Of a stretch of DNA of 64,000 bases, positions 10,256 through 18,952 are shown in pieces (the stretch's first letter is position 1; each line of letters begins with the position of its first letter). The DNA is from JAMXLO01 sp963726125 (GTDB taxonomy: Bacteria; Pseudomonadota; Alphaproteobacteria; Acetobacterales; Acetobacteraceae), in the NCBI GenBank assembly GCA_963726125.1, contig CAVSBG010000009.1:62001-126000 (forward strand), in the 5' to 3' direction. Under the pieces are notes generated by a model. The model saw only the letters and a program-made list of their open reading frames with translations. It was not told the DNA's origin and made no database searches. A program made the translations under genes and the position numbers.

Positions 10256-11590
10256 ATGGCCCAGACAATCGAGGGCTTCGTCGGTTCGGCGCTCGACGAA
10301 GCGCGGATGAGCCCGATCCATTGGCGCGTGTTCGCGCTGATTGCGGCGGGTTATTTCTTCGATGTCGCCGATTATGTGATCCTCGGCGCGCTGATCCCGG
10401 ACATGGTGCGCAGCAACTTCGCGACGGCGCCGCAGATCGCCACGGTGGCCAGCGCGACGCTGTTCGGGCTGTTCGTCGGCACCCTGGCGCAGGGCGAGTT
10501 CACGGACCGCTTCGGGCGCAAGACGGTGTACCAGTTCAACCTGCTGCTGTACGGGCTGGCAACCATCGCGGCGGCATTTTCGCCCAACTACATCTGGCTT
10601 GCTGTACTGCGCTTCATTGCCGGTATCGGACTTGGTGCTGAACAGCCGCTTTGCTTTGCCTATGCTGGTGAATACGCGCCGCGGAACATTCGCGGCCGGT
10701 TCATTGGCGGCGTGCAGATGATCGGCGGGGCGTGGTCGTGGCCTCTGTCCACGCTGTTCGCGCTTGGGTTCCGCGATACGCTTGGCTGGCGGGGCATCTG
10801 GATCGTCATCGGCGCGTGCGCGCTGGTGGTGTTCCTGTTCCGGTTCACTCTGCCGGAGTCGCCACGCTGGCTGGCCACACACGGCCAGGGCGATCGCGCT
10901 ATCGACCTGCTGAAGCGGATGGGCATCGCGGGACCGACTGAACGCCTGGCCACCGACGCCGCGAGCAATACGCGGAGCGATCCGATCGTTGTGGTGTTCC
11001 GGGATTATCGGCAGCGCGTCATTGCCGCGATGGTGTGCTTCGTCGCGTTCTTTGGCGTGGCGCTGGGACTTGGCACCTGGCTGCCGAACATGATGGCCGC
11101 TGGGGGGATGACGATCACCAAGTCGCTGACCTATACGTTCGGCATGACGTTGGCGTTCCCGTGCGCCAGCCTATGCATGATGTACGCGCTGGATAAGTTC
11201 GGTCGGAAGCCGACGGCTATTACGTCGTTCGTGCTGGCTGGATTGTTCGCCATTGCGTTCGCCAATGCCGGCACTGACACCATGCTGCTGGCGGTCGGGT
11301 TCTGCATGATCTTCTTCATCCAGATTGCCGGGAATTCGATGCAGATCTTTGCCTCGGAGGTCTTTCCGACCAATGCTCGGGCGTCGGGTTTTGGGATTGC
11401 GCAGAGCGTCGGGCGGTTGGGTACGGCGTTCATCATTCCGGCGATCCTTTGGATACAGACCGGGTATGGCAATGGTGCCGTGTTTGCTTCGGTAGCGGCG
11501 GCGCTGGTGATCGCTGCATTCACCGTTACGCTGCTGGGGCCTGAGGCGCGTGGGGTGCCGTTGGATACGCTGGCGCCGCCTACTGGGTGA
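10256..11590 (+). CDS. MFS transporter (sugar/aromatic-acid type)
   Basis: This 444-residue inner-membrane protein has about 12 hydrophobic segments. The signature between TM2 and TM3 is visible as GEFTDRFGRKTVYQ, the TM4 region as RFIAGIGLGAEQPL, and the end of the first half has PESPRWLATHGQ, a motif typical of the sugar-porter and aromatic-acid (AAHS) branches of MFS. The second half repeats the loop as ALDKFGRKPTA. The gene starts at ATG 10256, preceded by an excellent GGAGGAGG site. No substrate-specific neighbour is present, so the substrate stays open. Confidence 0.85.
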   Translation: MAQTIEGFVGSALDEARMSPIHWRVFALIAAGYFFDVADYVILGALIPDMVRSNFATAPQIATVASATLFGLFVGTLAQGEFTDRFGRKTVYQFNLLLYGLATIAAAFSPNYIWLAVLRFIAGIGLGAEQPLCFAYAGEYAPRNIRGRFIGGVQMIGGAWSWPLSTLFALGFRDTLGWRGIWIVIGACALVVFLFRFTLPESPRWLATHGQGDRAIDLLKRMGIAGPTERLATDAASNTRSDPIVVVFRDYRQRVIAAMVCFVAFFGVALGLGTWLPNMMAAGGMTITKSLTYTFGMTLAFPCASLCMMYALDKFGRKPTAITSFVLAGLFAIAFANAGTDTMLLAVGFCMIFFIQIAGNSMQIFASEVFPTNARASGFGIAQSVGRLGTAFIIPAILWIQTGYGNGAVFASVAAALVIAAFTVTLLGPEARGVPLDTLAPPTG

Positions 11591-11661
11591 GTTGGCGGGG
11601 TCATGCTGGGGCTGGAGGTTCGGAGTGCAGAGGTGCGGGACGGTCCACCGCACGGGGCCCG

Positions 11662-11695
11662 CTCCCCCTGCCCCCTCCCGCAAGGGGAGGGGGAG
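11662..11695. terminator. G/C-rich hairpin between convergent genes
   Basis: CCCCCTCCC at 11671-11679 and GGGAGGGGG at 11685-11693 form a perfect 9-bp stem with a 5-nt loop, flanked by CTCCCCCT. It lies between the MFS gene (plus) and the P450 gene (minus), where a bidirectional terminator would be expected. There is no clear T-run. The same core occurs at 35239-35328 and 63350-63376, so it belongs to a dispersed repeat family. Confidence 0.55.
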
Positions 11696-11712
11696 TAGAG
11701 TAGCTTTTTGCG

Positions 11713-12969
11713 TTAGCCTGCGATACGCACCGGCAGAGCTGAGATGCCGTGGATGAAGTTGGAGTAGATGCGGGTTGGCTCCTGCTGGGTCTCCACGACA
11801 ATCCCGCGCTTCAACATTTCTTCCCATAGGATGCATAGCTGTAGCTCTGCGAGCCGATTGCCGACGCAGCGGTGAATGCCGAAACCGAACGACAAATGCT
11901 GCCGGGGGCGGGTGCGATCGACCAGGAACTCGTTCGGGCGATCGATGGCAGCTTCATCGCGATTGCCGGAGATGTACCACATCACCACCTTGTCGCCCTC
12001 GCGGATCTGCTTGCCGCCAATCTCGCCATCGGCAACGGCGGTCCGCCGCATGTGCACGATCGGTGATTGCCAGCGGATGATCTCCGACACGGCGCTGGGG
12101 ATCAGTGAAGGGTTGTCGCGCAGTTTACGATATTCGTCCGGATGGTTGTTCAGCGCCCACACGCCGCCTGACATCGAATTGCGCGTGGTGTCGTTGCCAC
12201 CGACGATGAGCAGTACGAGATTTCCCAGGAAGTCGCTGGGGTTTTCCGGGAGGTTCCGCGTTGCATCACCGTGCGCGAGCATCGACAGCAGGTCGGGTTG
12301 GGGCTCCTGCTTCTGGCGTTCGTAGAACAGCGTTGTCATCACTTCGAGGCATTCGGTCAGCAGTTGCAACCGTTTCTCCTCGGAATCGACGATGCCGCCG
12401 GCATTCACATCCATCGTGGACACGTCGGACCAGAAGGTGAGGCGTCGCCGCTCCTCGAACGGAAAGTCGAACAGCGTCGCGAGCATCTGCGTGGTGAGTT
12501 CGATCGACACATGCTCGACCCAGTCGAACGTTTCGTTGCGCGGCAGGCCGTCCAGTACCTGCTGCGTGCGCAGGCGGATCGCCTCGGACATGCGCTGCAG
12601 GTTCATCGGCGCAACGACCGGGCTGACCACCTTGCGCTGGTCGTCGTGGTAGGGCGGATCGGAGGAGATGAAGCTGCGGCGGCGGAACTCCGCCGGGCGG
12701 TCGGTAATGGTGATGCCGCCGAGACGCGCCTCGGATGAATAGACCTGATGATGGGTCTCGACGTGCATGATTTCCTTGTACCTGGTCACCGACCAGTACG
12801 AGCCGTACATGCCGTCCTGGCACCAGTGCACTGGATCCTCGCGGCGCAGGCGCTCGAAATAGGGGTGCCAGATGTCGTCCTGGAAGAGTTTGGGGTTGCT
12901 GACATCGAGTTCGGCCAGCGGGATTGCGTGGGCATCCGCGGTGGGGTCGAAATGTACGGGCGCGTTCAT
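11713..12969 (-). CDS. cytochrome P450, CYP153 type (alkane/fatty-acid terminal hydroxylase)
   Basis: The protein has 418 residues from ATG 12969. The I-helix oxygen-activation motif is LLIVGGNDTTRNSMSGG, the K-helix ExxR is in SEIIRWQSPIVHMRRT, and the heme-cysteine loop is FGFGIHRCVGNRLAELQ. These, with IWHPYFERLRREDPVHWC and SSEARLGGITI, match the CYP153 family, soluble class I P450s that hydroxylate the terminal carbon of medium-chain alkanes or fatty acids. CYP153 needs a ferredoxin and a ferredoxin reductase, and neither is adjacent here. The gene is monocistronic, convergent with an MFS gene, and downstream of a cold-shock gene on the same strand. Confidence 0.92.
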   Translation of the reverse strand: MNAPVHFDPTADAHAIPLAELDVSNPKLFQDDIWHPYFERLRREDPVHWCQDGMYGSYWSVTRYKEIMHVETHHQVYSSEARLGGITITDRPAEFRRRSFISSDPPYHDDQRKVVSPVVAPMNLQRMSEAIRLRTQQVLDGLPRNETFDWVEHVSIELTTQMLATLFDFPFEERRRLTFWSDVSTMDVNAGGIVDSEEKRLQLLTECLEVMTTLFYERQKQEPQPDLLSMLAHGDATRNLPENPSDFLGNLVLLIVGGNDTTRNSMSGGVWALNNHPDEYRKLRDNPSLIPSAVSEIIRWQSPIVHMRRTAVADGEIGGKQIREGDKVVMWYISGNRDEAAIDRPNEFLVDRTRPRQHLSFGFGIHRCVGNRLAELQLCILWEEMLKRGIVVETQQEPTRIYSNFIHGISALPVRIAG

Positions 12970-13128
12970 TCTGGACAATCCCTCGGCAGAGTGTGCTGCG
13001 TCGCACGACCGACAATCCGGATACAACGCACGGTTCCACGATTGCGCGGCCTGGCGGGCCCACACGATGATCCACTCTCCGCAACGTTCGACCGGACGGA
13101 CCCTTTTGGTCCGCCGGTCGTGGCGTAG

Positions 13129-13341
13129 TTACTGATCCGCCTGGGTGAGGTTCACCGCGGCGGTACGCCCGTTCTGTTGCTGCTCGACCTCAAAGCCGAG
13201 CTTCTGACCCTCGCTGAGGCTGCGTAAACCAGCCTTCTGCACGGCGCTGATGTGAACGAATACGTCCTTCCCACCCGTCTCGGGGGCGATGAAGCCGTAG
13301 CCTTTGGTTGGATTGAACCACTTTACGGTGCCCTGGGGCAT
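13129..13341 (-). CDS. cold-shock domain protein (CspA family)
   Basis: This 70-residue OB-fold RNA/DNA chaperone starts MPQGTVKWFNPTKGYGFIAP. It has the RNP1 motif KGYGFI and RNP2 KDVFVHISAVQ, both intact. The start at 13341 matches the family; an open extension upstream has no similarity. Cold-shock genes often have long structured leaders; the 395-nt region upstream is shared with the divergent tatA gene. Confidence 0.95.
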   Translation of the reverse strand: MPQGTVKWFNPTKGYGFIAPETGGKDVFVHISAVQKAGLRSLSEGQKLGFEVEQQQNGRTAAVNLTQADQ

Positions 13342-13736
13342 CGACGTGCTGCCTTTCTGCCTGCGGGCGGGCATCCCCGGACCCGGGTGACGACACGCCC
13401 TAATTATATGGGAGCGCAACGGTCAGCACCGCGACGCCCCACCCCTGCGACAAGACCTCCACCGATTATTGTCACCGATGTCCGGCGGTATTGCCTTGCC
13501 GAGACGGACGATACGCGGACCGATCCTTGCTAGCAATCAGTCCTGCAACCTCGCCGGGAAAAACCTTTACTTACTTGCGCGGATCAGGGGTTTGGCCGGA
13601 ATCCGCTTGCATCCATCGCGGGCTCGCGCCATGTCGTTGGCAGCGGGCGGCGACGCCGTTAGATTGGCGCGGCGGTGAACCGGCAAGAGTTAGACGCCAA
13701 CCGTGGCGTCGCGATTCGCCTGCTCTTGGAGGACTT
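13342..13736. other. divergent intergenic region between cspA-like and tatA
   Basis: No coding sequence is supported. It must hold the promoter and leader of the cold-shock gene on the minus strand and the tatA promoter on the plus strand. A good ribosome site (GGAGGA, 13728-13733) lies just before tatA. Confidence 0.5.
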
Positions 13737-13982
13737 ATGGGTAGCTTCAGCATTTGGCACTGGATGGTCGTGCTGTTGGTCGTCCTGCTGCTGTTCGGCG
13801 GCGGGAAGGTCAGCAGCCTGATGGGTGACTTCGCGAAGGGCATCAAGTCCTTCAAGAAGAACATGGCTGAACCGGACGACGTCTCGATGGAGGCGAGTGC
13901 CGACAAGCCGAGCGGCTCGATCTCCGGTCCGGCCGGTGAGGCGGCGCCGCGGACCACGCGGGAGACCACCGCAGCGCATTAG
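13737..13982 (+). CDS. tatA: twin-arginine translocase subunit TatA/TatE
   Basis: This 81-residue protein has the TatA architecture: an N-terminal membrane helix (HWMVVLLVVLLLFGGGKVSS), a hinge Phe-Gly, then the amphipathic helix MGDFAKGIKSFKKNM and an acidic, disordered tail. TatA forms the pore-like assemblies that let folded twin-arginine proteins cross the inner membrane. The ATG at 13737 has GGAGGA 3 nt upstream, a short spacing. tatB and tatC are not adjacent, although they usually follow tatA; gcrA follows instead. Confidence 0.92.
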   Translation: MGSFSIWHWMVVLLVVLLLFGGGKVSSLMGDFAKGIKSFKKNMAEPDDVSMEASADKPSGSISGPAGEAAPRTTRETTAAH

Positions 13983-14121
13983 GCATCCCTCGAACCCCCA
14001 CCCGTTGGGGTCCCGACGCCGGTTGTCCACAAGTTTTTGTGGTTCGGCGCAGAAGATGGGTTGACCTCGGACGCGGTCCGTATACCGTATCTTGTGGTTG
14101 CACCATCGGGGGGACCACGAG

Positions 14122-14646
14122 ATGGAGTGGGCCGAGGAAACTATCTTTCGCTTGCGGACACTGTGGGATGAGGGTCTGTCGACCGCGGAGATCGGTCGGC
14201 GCCTTGGCGTTTCGAAAAATGCGGTTGTCGGCAAGGCACACCGGCTGGATTTGCCGGCGCGGCCTTCGCCGATCCGGCGGGATGGCGGGGCCGGGCGTGT
14301 TACGCGGCGGTCCGCGCCTCGCCGCGTGGCGGGGCCGACGCTGCCACCGCTTTCCAGCACCTCGCCGCTGACGGGTGGGAGCGCGGGGGCGGGACAGCCG
14401 ATGGTGCCACGGATGGCACCGATGGCTGCTCCAAAGCCGCCGCCGGTGGCACCGGTTGCGCGGGTGGCGCCGCCGGCGCCCCGTCCGTACGGACGTATCG
14501 TTACATGCTGCTGGCCGATCGGCGAGCCTGGCACGCGTAGCTTCCGGTTCTGCGATGATGCGTCGGAGCCAGGTAAGCCGTACTGTGGTGAGCACGCGAA
14601 ACTGGCCTACGTGAAGGTGCGCGATCGTCGCGAGGACGCGGCGTAG
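14122..14646 (+). CDS. gcrA: GcrA cell cycle regulator
   Basis: This 174-residue protein begins with the GcrA DNA-binding domain: FRLRTLWDEGLSTAEIGRRL followed by GVSKNAVVGKAHRLDLPARP. A long Pro/Ala-rich linker follows, then the C-terminal cysteine cluster CCWPIGEPGTRSF, FCDDASEPGKPYCGEH. GcrA is a sigma70 cofactor that activates promoters with methylated GANTC sites and is found only in Alphaproteobacteria, which places this genome. The start is ATG 14122. It follows tatA by 139 nt on the same strand. Confidence 0.95.
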   Translation: MEWAEETIFRLRTLWDEGLSTAEIGRRLGVSKNAVVGKAHRLDLPARPSPIRRDGGAGRVTRRSAPRRVAGPTLPPLSSTSPLTGGSAGAGQPMVPRMAPMAAPKPPPVAPVARVAPPAPRPYGRIVTCCWPIGEPGTRSFRFCDDASEPGKPYCGEHAKLAYVKVRDRREDAA

Positions 14647-15011
14647 GGGCTGTTCGGCGGATCGGTCACCCTGATCCGAGCAGTGGTCTGGCTAGCCTTG
14701 TTCCTGGGCGTGAGCTGCTGCCGGGTGTGGCCGGACGTGAAATGGACTTCAAATTGTGCGGCCAGTGACGCGTGGTGCACTGCAAGGTTTTTTGACCACA
14801 GATGCACACAGATAATACCAGTGGTAGTCGGCTGTCGGTGCGCATTATTGGCTGCACATTTCAGGTTTTTAGCTTCGCGCGCCTTGAGATCGAACGCATT
14901 GCTCACGGACCTTGACGCCGCTCGGGTCTATCTGTGGGTGTCAGAACGCATCTGTGGTTGACGTTGCTTGCTTGCCTTGGCTGGGTGCTGGGATGGACGG
15001 CAGCGGAATGG
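14647..15011. other. intergenic, no gene recognised
   Basis: No frame here resembles a protein family. The string at 14795-14814 (ACCACAGATGCACACAGATA) recurs with two changes at 54041-54060, each time after a T-run, so it is a small dispersed repeat of unknown meaning. Confidence 0.45.
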
Positions 15012-15569
15012 CTATTCGTTCTGCGCCACACGAATGGCTCTTGGGGTCTCCGCTATCAGTTGGTCGTGTGACGCCGGCCGGTTGGAACTGATGAAGCCGT
15101 AGGCCGGGTAGTCGGAGACGCCCATCTGTCCCACTGGCGGCCACCAGACGCGGACCACCGACCAGTCGTTTGCCGCCGAGACGTCGATCACCGGCTGGTC
15201 CTCGCTGACCCTGTGATGGACCCAGTTGGCCTGGGTCACGAGGATCTCTCGCCGCCCCATCACCTGCGAGACCACGGCGACGTGGCCGTCCGGCAGCCGA
15301 CCGGAGCGGCGGAATACCAGGGCACTGCCGACCGCCGGAGCCGAACCGCGGGCGTAGCGGCCGTCCGCCTGGCTCCACCAATCGGCCGCGGCGCCCGAGA
15401 GGCGGATACCACTGAGAGCGCGAGCGAATGGGGCACACTCCACCGCGACGCTGCCACCAACGTAGTCGCCGGCACGTGCTCCGGTGTTCCCGCCCGCGCA
15501 GGCGGAGAGAGCCAGAAGCAGGAATAGTGGGCACAACAGTCGGGACATACGCCCTCGGCGCATAGGCAT
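15012..15569 (-). CDS. CHAP-domain lipoprotein (cell-wall amidase-like)
   Basis: This protein of 185 residues (178 if the ATG at 15548 is used) begins with a lipoprotein signal, CPLFLLLALSACAGG, with the lipobox Cys around residue 24. The mature part has CHAP features: the likely catalytic Cys in VAVECAPFARALSG and His in LPDGHVAVVSQV, followed by ANWVHH. CHAP enzymes cleave peptidoglycan peptides or glutathionyl-type amides at the cell envelope. The remaining sequence (NDWSVVRVWWPPVGQ, YPAYGFI) fits the usual end of this family in Acetobacteraceae-like genomes. It has no operon partner; an MFS gene follows on the same strand. Confidence 0.8.
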   Translation of the reverse strand: MPMRRGRMSRLLCPLFLLLALSACAGGNTGARAGDYVGGSVAVECAPFARALSGIRLSGAAADWWSQADGRYARGSAPAVGSALVFRRSGRLPDGHVAVVSQVMGRREILVTQANWVHHRVSEDQPVIDVSAANDWSVVRVWWPPVGQMGVSDYPAYGFISSNRPASHDQLIAETPRAIRVAQNE

Positions 15570-15707
15570 TTGTAGGGACGATTATCCGTCATGGCGCGAC
15601 GGCGTGCAGCAACGAACTTTGCCAGTGGAATGGGTTAGTGGCCGTTTTTCGAGCGATAGATGCGGAATGGTCACATGGGCGCCGCGCCAGGAGCCAGCGC
15701 GCGCCTG

Positions 15708-16988
15708 TCAGCTCAACGCGGTGACTGCCCGCTCGCGGGCTGCCAGGACACCGACGCCTGCGGCAATCGAGGTTGCGGCCACATACCAGGCTGGCGCAGT
15801 CGGAACGCCACTGATCGCTATCAGATACACCGCGATCATCGGTCCGGTGCCGCCTAGCAACGTCATGGCCGCATTGTAACTGATGGAGGCCGCGGTGCAG
15901 CGCACGGCCGCCGGGAAGCGTTCCGCGAGCATCGCGGGCAGCGGCCCGCTCACCATCGACTGCGCCATGGCGAACAGGATCTCGAAGCCACGCAGCTGCC
16001 AGGGACGATGGCCGGTCGCGACGGCGAACAGGGGCCACGCCAGCAGCAGTTGTGCGATCACGCCCGCAAGCATGACCGGGCGGCGGCCGACGCGATCCGA
16101 CAGCGCCGCGGCCAGCGGTATGCCGAACAGCATCGTCAGCAGCCCGCCGGTCACCACCAGGTTCGCTTCCGCCGCCGGGAGTGCATCGTACTGCTGCGCG
16201 AAGGTCACCAGATAGATGAAGCAGACGTAGTAGGCCGCTCCCGAGGGGATGCTGATCAGAAACGCCACCAGCATGGCGCGCCACTCGGTGGCGAAGGCGA
16301 CGAACACGGGTGCTCGCCTGGTACGGGCGAGCGGTTCCGCGGCGTCTTCGAGCCGTGCCAAGCGCAGCGCCAGGCCGAGCGCGCCCAGGACGGCGCTGCA
16401 CAGGAACGGGATGCGCCAGCCCCAGGCGTGCATTGCCTCGGACCCGAGCGCGCTGTCCAAGGCGGAGATCAACAGCGATCCGATCAGCGTGCCCGTCACG
16501 GCGCCGACGAAGCTCAGGCTGGCGCTGATGCCGCGATGGCGGTCTGGGCTGCGCTCGCCGAGATAGACCATGGAGATCGTGAGCTCGCCACCGACCGAGA
16601 TGCCCTGGATCATGCGCAGAAGGATCAGCGCTGTCGGGGCGAGCGCCCCGATGCTGGCGTAGGTGGGCAACAGGCCGACGGCGAACGAGGGTACCGCCAT
16701 CGCCAGCACAGAGATCAGCAGGGCCATGCGCCGCCCTACGCGATCGCCGATATGGCCGAACAACACGCCGCCGAGCGGGCGCGTGACGAAGGCAACGGCG
16801 AATACGCCGTAGGAGGCCAGCAGCGACAGCAGGTGGTTGTCGAGGGGAAAGAAGTTCCCGGCGAAACTTCCGGCCAGGAAGCCGTAGGCTGCGAAGTCGT
16901 ACCACTCCAGCACGTTGCCGATGCAGCCGGCCAACTGCGGCAATATCGAGCCGGTGCGTGTTGGCAGCACCCCTACCGCTTCCGGCAT
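15708..16988 (-). CDS. MFS transporter, metabolite:H+ symporter (MHS) type
   Basis: This 426-residue membrane protein starts at ATG 16988. The N-terminus GCIGNVLEWYDFAAYGFLAG is the hallmark of the MHS branch (ProP/KgtP/ShiA relatives), and the loop GHIGDRVGRRMALLIS is the MFS signature, repeated as ALSDRVGRRPVML in the second half. Members take up carboxylates, osmolytes or shikimate with protons. The nearest upstream gene on this strand is a class III CoA-transferase, 330 nt away, so both could serve an organic-acid pathway, but that is inference. Confidence 0.87.
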   Translation of the reverse strand: MPEAVGVLPTRTGSILPQLAGCIGNVLEWYDFAAYGFLAGSFAGNFFPLDNHLLSLLASYGVFAVAFVTRPLGGVLFGHIGDRVGRRMALLISVLAMAVPSFAVGLLPTYASIGALAPTALILLRMIQGISVGGELTISMVYLGERSPDRHRGISASLSFVGAVTGTLIGSLLISALDSALGSEAMHAWGWRIPFLCSAVLGALGLALRLARLEDAAEPLARTRRAPVFVAFATEWRAMLVAFLISIPSGAAYYVCFIYLVTFAQQYDALPAAEANLVVTGGLLTMLFGIPLAAALSDRVGRRPVMLAGVIAQLLLAWPLFAVATGHRPWQLRGFEILFAMAQSMVSGPLPAMLAERFPAAVRCTAASISYNAAMTLLGGTGPMIAVYLIAISGVPTAPAWYVAATSIAAGVGVLAARERAVTALS

Positions 16989-17317
16989 CACGAGCCCCCT
17001 GAGTGCGCGCCCGCTCTGGCAGCCCTGCGACTGACGATCAGCACCGGAGGAGCTTGTTACGGTTATGGATGGGCTGTAAAGGGATTCGCCGCTGGAGCGA
17101 AACGATGCCGTTGAGCCGGACGTGGCCCGATATGGTGCGGCGTACATGAGCAGGCAGCAGATGGATGACATCCAGAAGCTGTTCGCTGGCGATGCGCGGC
17201 AACAGATGCCTGTCAAATCGTCCGCCGACGTTGGTCAAGCCCAGCCATGACGGTGGGCGGCGGCCATGATGGGGAAGCGGTCGTGTAGGTCATTGTCAGT
17301 GCGACCTGGGATGGTCC
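16989..17317. other. intergenic between CoA-transferase and MHS carrier
   Basis: No gene is supported. At about 17232-17255 it carries GGTCAAGCCCAGCCATGACG, a short sequence closely related to the 27-nt tandem units at 60683-60821. The right part presumably contains the end of the CoA-transferase transcript and the left part the MHS promoter on the minus strand. Confidence 0.4.
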
Positions 17318-18502
17318 CTACAGTCCCAACAACTCGCGCAGCACATACTCCGTATGCTCGCCAGCCGCTGGACCGGGCCAAGCCACGACGTCCTCGGGCG
17401 CATCCCCGTCCAGGCGAATCGCGGGGCCTGGATGCAGCGTCGGCCCGATCAGCGGATCCACCACCTCCTGCACCGATCCGCGGGCTCGGAAGTGCGGATC
17501 GTTGGCGCAATCTGCGATGTCGTAGAGGCGCGAGCAGGGTACATCTGCTGCCTCCAAGAGTGCCTCCGCCTGCTTTGCGGGCAAGGTCCGGGTCCAGGCG
17601 GCGATCGCGGCATCCAATGCCTCGCGGTGCGCGCAGCGGGATGCGTTGTTGGCATAGGCCGGATCGCGCGCCAGGTCGGGCCGTCCGATCGCGGCCATCA
17701 GGCGGGCGAAGATCAGGTCCGAGTTGCCGGCAATGCACAGGAATTTCCCGTCCGCGCAGGGATAGGTGTTGGTCGGCGCGGCGGTCTCGATCGCGGCACC
17801 GACTGGCTGCCGTATGCGGCCATCCATGGCGTATTCCGGCAGCATGCCCTCCATCAGGCTGAACACGCTGTCTACCAGGTTGACATCGACCACGCGTCCT
17901 CGGCCGGTCTTTTCGCCTGCGTCGCGTTGCCACAGCGCCGACAGCAGGCCGATGGCGGCATAGAGCCCGGCCAGGTCGTCGCTGATCGAGATGCCGCAAC
18001 GGGGCGGCGGCAGGTCCGAGGAGCCGGCGGCATGCGCGGTCAGGTGGCGGATGCCGCCCATCGCCTCGCCGATGGCACCGAACGCGGGCTTGTCGCGGTA
18101 TGGCCCGTCCTGCCCGTAGCCGGAGATGCGCGCGATCACCAGGCGGGGATTGATCGCATGCAGCGCATCCGGGGCCAGCCCCAGGCGCTCCAGGCCGCCG
18201 GCACGCAGGTTCTCCACCAGCACATCGGCGCGCGCGGCGAGCTTCAACACGGTGTCACGGTCGCGCTTCAGGTCCAGCACCACGGACAGCTTGTTGCGGC
18301 CGTGCACGCTGAACCATACCGAGTGCCCCTCCACCGCAGCACCCCAGCCGCGGAATGGATCGCCGCCTGGCGGCTCGAGCTTGATCACCTCGGCACCGAG
18401 GTCGGCCAGAATGCGGGTACAGAACGGAGCCGCGATGTAATGGCCGATCTCGAGCACCTTCAGGCGGGTGAGTGGACCGGTGCGTTTCGGTGGAACAGGC
18501 AT
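17318..18502 (-). CDS. class III CoA-transferase (CaiB/BaiF family)
   Basis: This 394-residue enzyme has the family hallmarks: KVLEIGHYIAAPFCTRILAD and GAEVIKLEPPGGDPFRGWG at the N-terminus, NKLSVVLDLKRD, DVLVENLRAGGLERLGL, ISGYGQDGPYRDKPAF, and the active-site aspartate in GRVVDVNLVDSVFSLMEGM. Class III enzymes move CoA between organic acids through a mixed-anhydride/thioester on this Asp. The actual acids are unknown (oxalate/formate, carnitine and benzylsuccinate types all look alike at this level). It is transcribed away from the AtzG-like/amidase operon. Confidence 0.9.
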   Translation of the reverse strand: MPVPPKRTGPLTRLKVLEIGHYIAAPFCTRILADLGAEVIKLEPPGGDPFRGWGAAVEGHSVWFSVHGRNKLSVVLDLKRDRDTVLKLAARADVLVENLRAGGLERLGLAPDALHAINPRLVIARISGYGQDGPYRDKPAFGAIGEAMGGIRHLTAHAAGSSDLPPPRCGISISDDLAGLYAAIGLLSALWQRDAGEKTGRGRVVDVNLVDSVFSLMEGMLPEYAMDGRIRQPVGAAIETAAPTNTYPCADGKFLCIAGNSDLIFARLMAAIGRPDLARDPAYANNASRCAHREALDAAIAAWTRTLPAKQAEALLEAADVPCSRLYDIADCANDPHFRARGSVQEVVDPLIGPTLHPGPAIRLDGDAPEDVVAWPGPAAGEHTEYVLRELLGL

Positions 18503-18769
18503 TTGGCGCTCCAGGTTCGTGAAATCGTGATCACGGGCGGCGTTGAATCTGCGAATGCAACACGCTCCCGTTACCCTTTCATAAGCTTTTAGGTCTCATA
18601 TTGCTTTCCACGGAGCCGGCTGTGCCGGTGTCCTGTTTCCTCCCCGATGTCGCGCCTAGTGGGTGCGACCCCCTTGGGCGGTGTGGTCAGAAGCCACACC
18701 GCCACCTTTTCCCGGCTTCCGTTCCCACGCCGCTGATCGCATGATCGGCCGAGGCAGCCGGAGAACACC

Positions 18770-18952
18770 ATGGACAAGGACCTGATCGCGAAGCTCGCGC
18801 ATGCCGCCGGGCTGGACAAGGCGTTGGCGGAGTTTCCCGACGATGTTGCGCTCGCCGCTGAACAGGCCCTCGGCAACCAGGGTTCGATCGATTATCCCGC
18901 TGATCCCGGCGCCGAACCCTGGCCCCCGATGCGCGCGGGTATCGGGCTGTGA
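18770..18952 (+). CDS. small AtzG/GatC-like partner of the downstream amidase
   Basis: A 60-residue protein starting MDKDLIAKLAHAAGLDKALA at ATG 18770 after a GGAGAA site. Its stop overlaps the amidase GTG (GTGA), the arrangement seen for atzG-atzE and gatC-gatA, where a small helical protein stabilises an amidase. The C-terminus ADPGAEPWPPMR recalls the EPAPVFRP-like end of AtzG/DUF4089 proteins, but the first helix pair is shorter than in AtzG. I infer a role as an amidase subunit from position and this weak similarity. Confidence 0.6.
   Translation: MDKDLIAKLAHAAGLDKALAEFPDDVALAAEQALGNQGSIDYPADPGAEPWPPMRAGIGL

Noticed and set aside
16008..17114. 368-codon plus-strand frame opposite the MHS carrier
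   Set aside because: It is antisense to a protein with strong MFS motifs and has low-complexity Gln/Arg/His composition.
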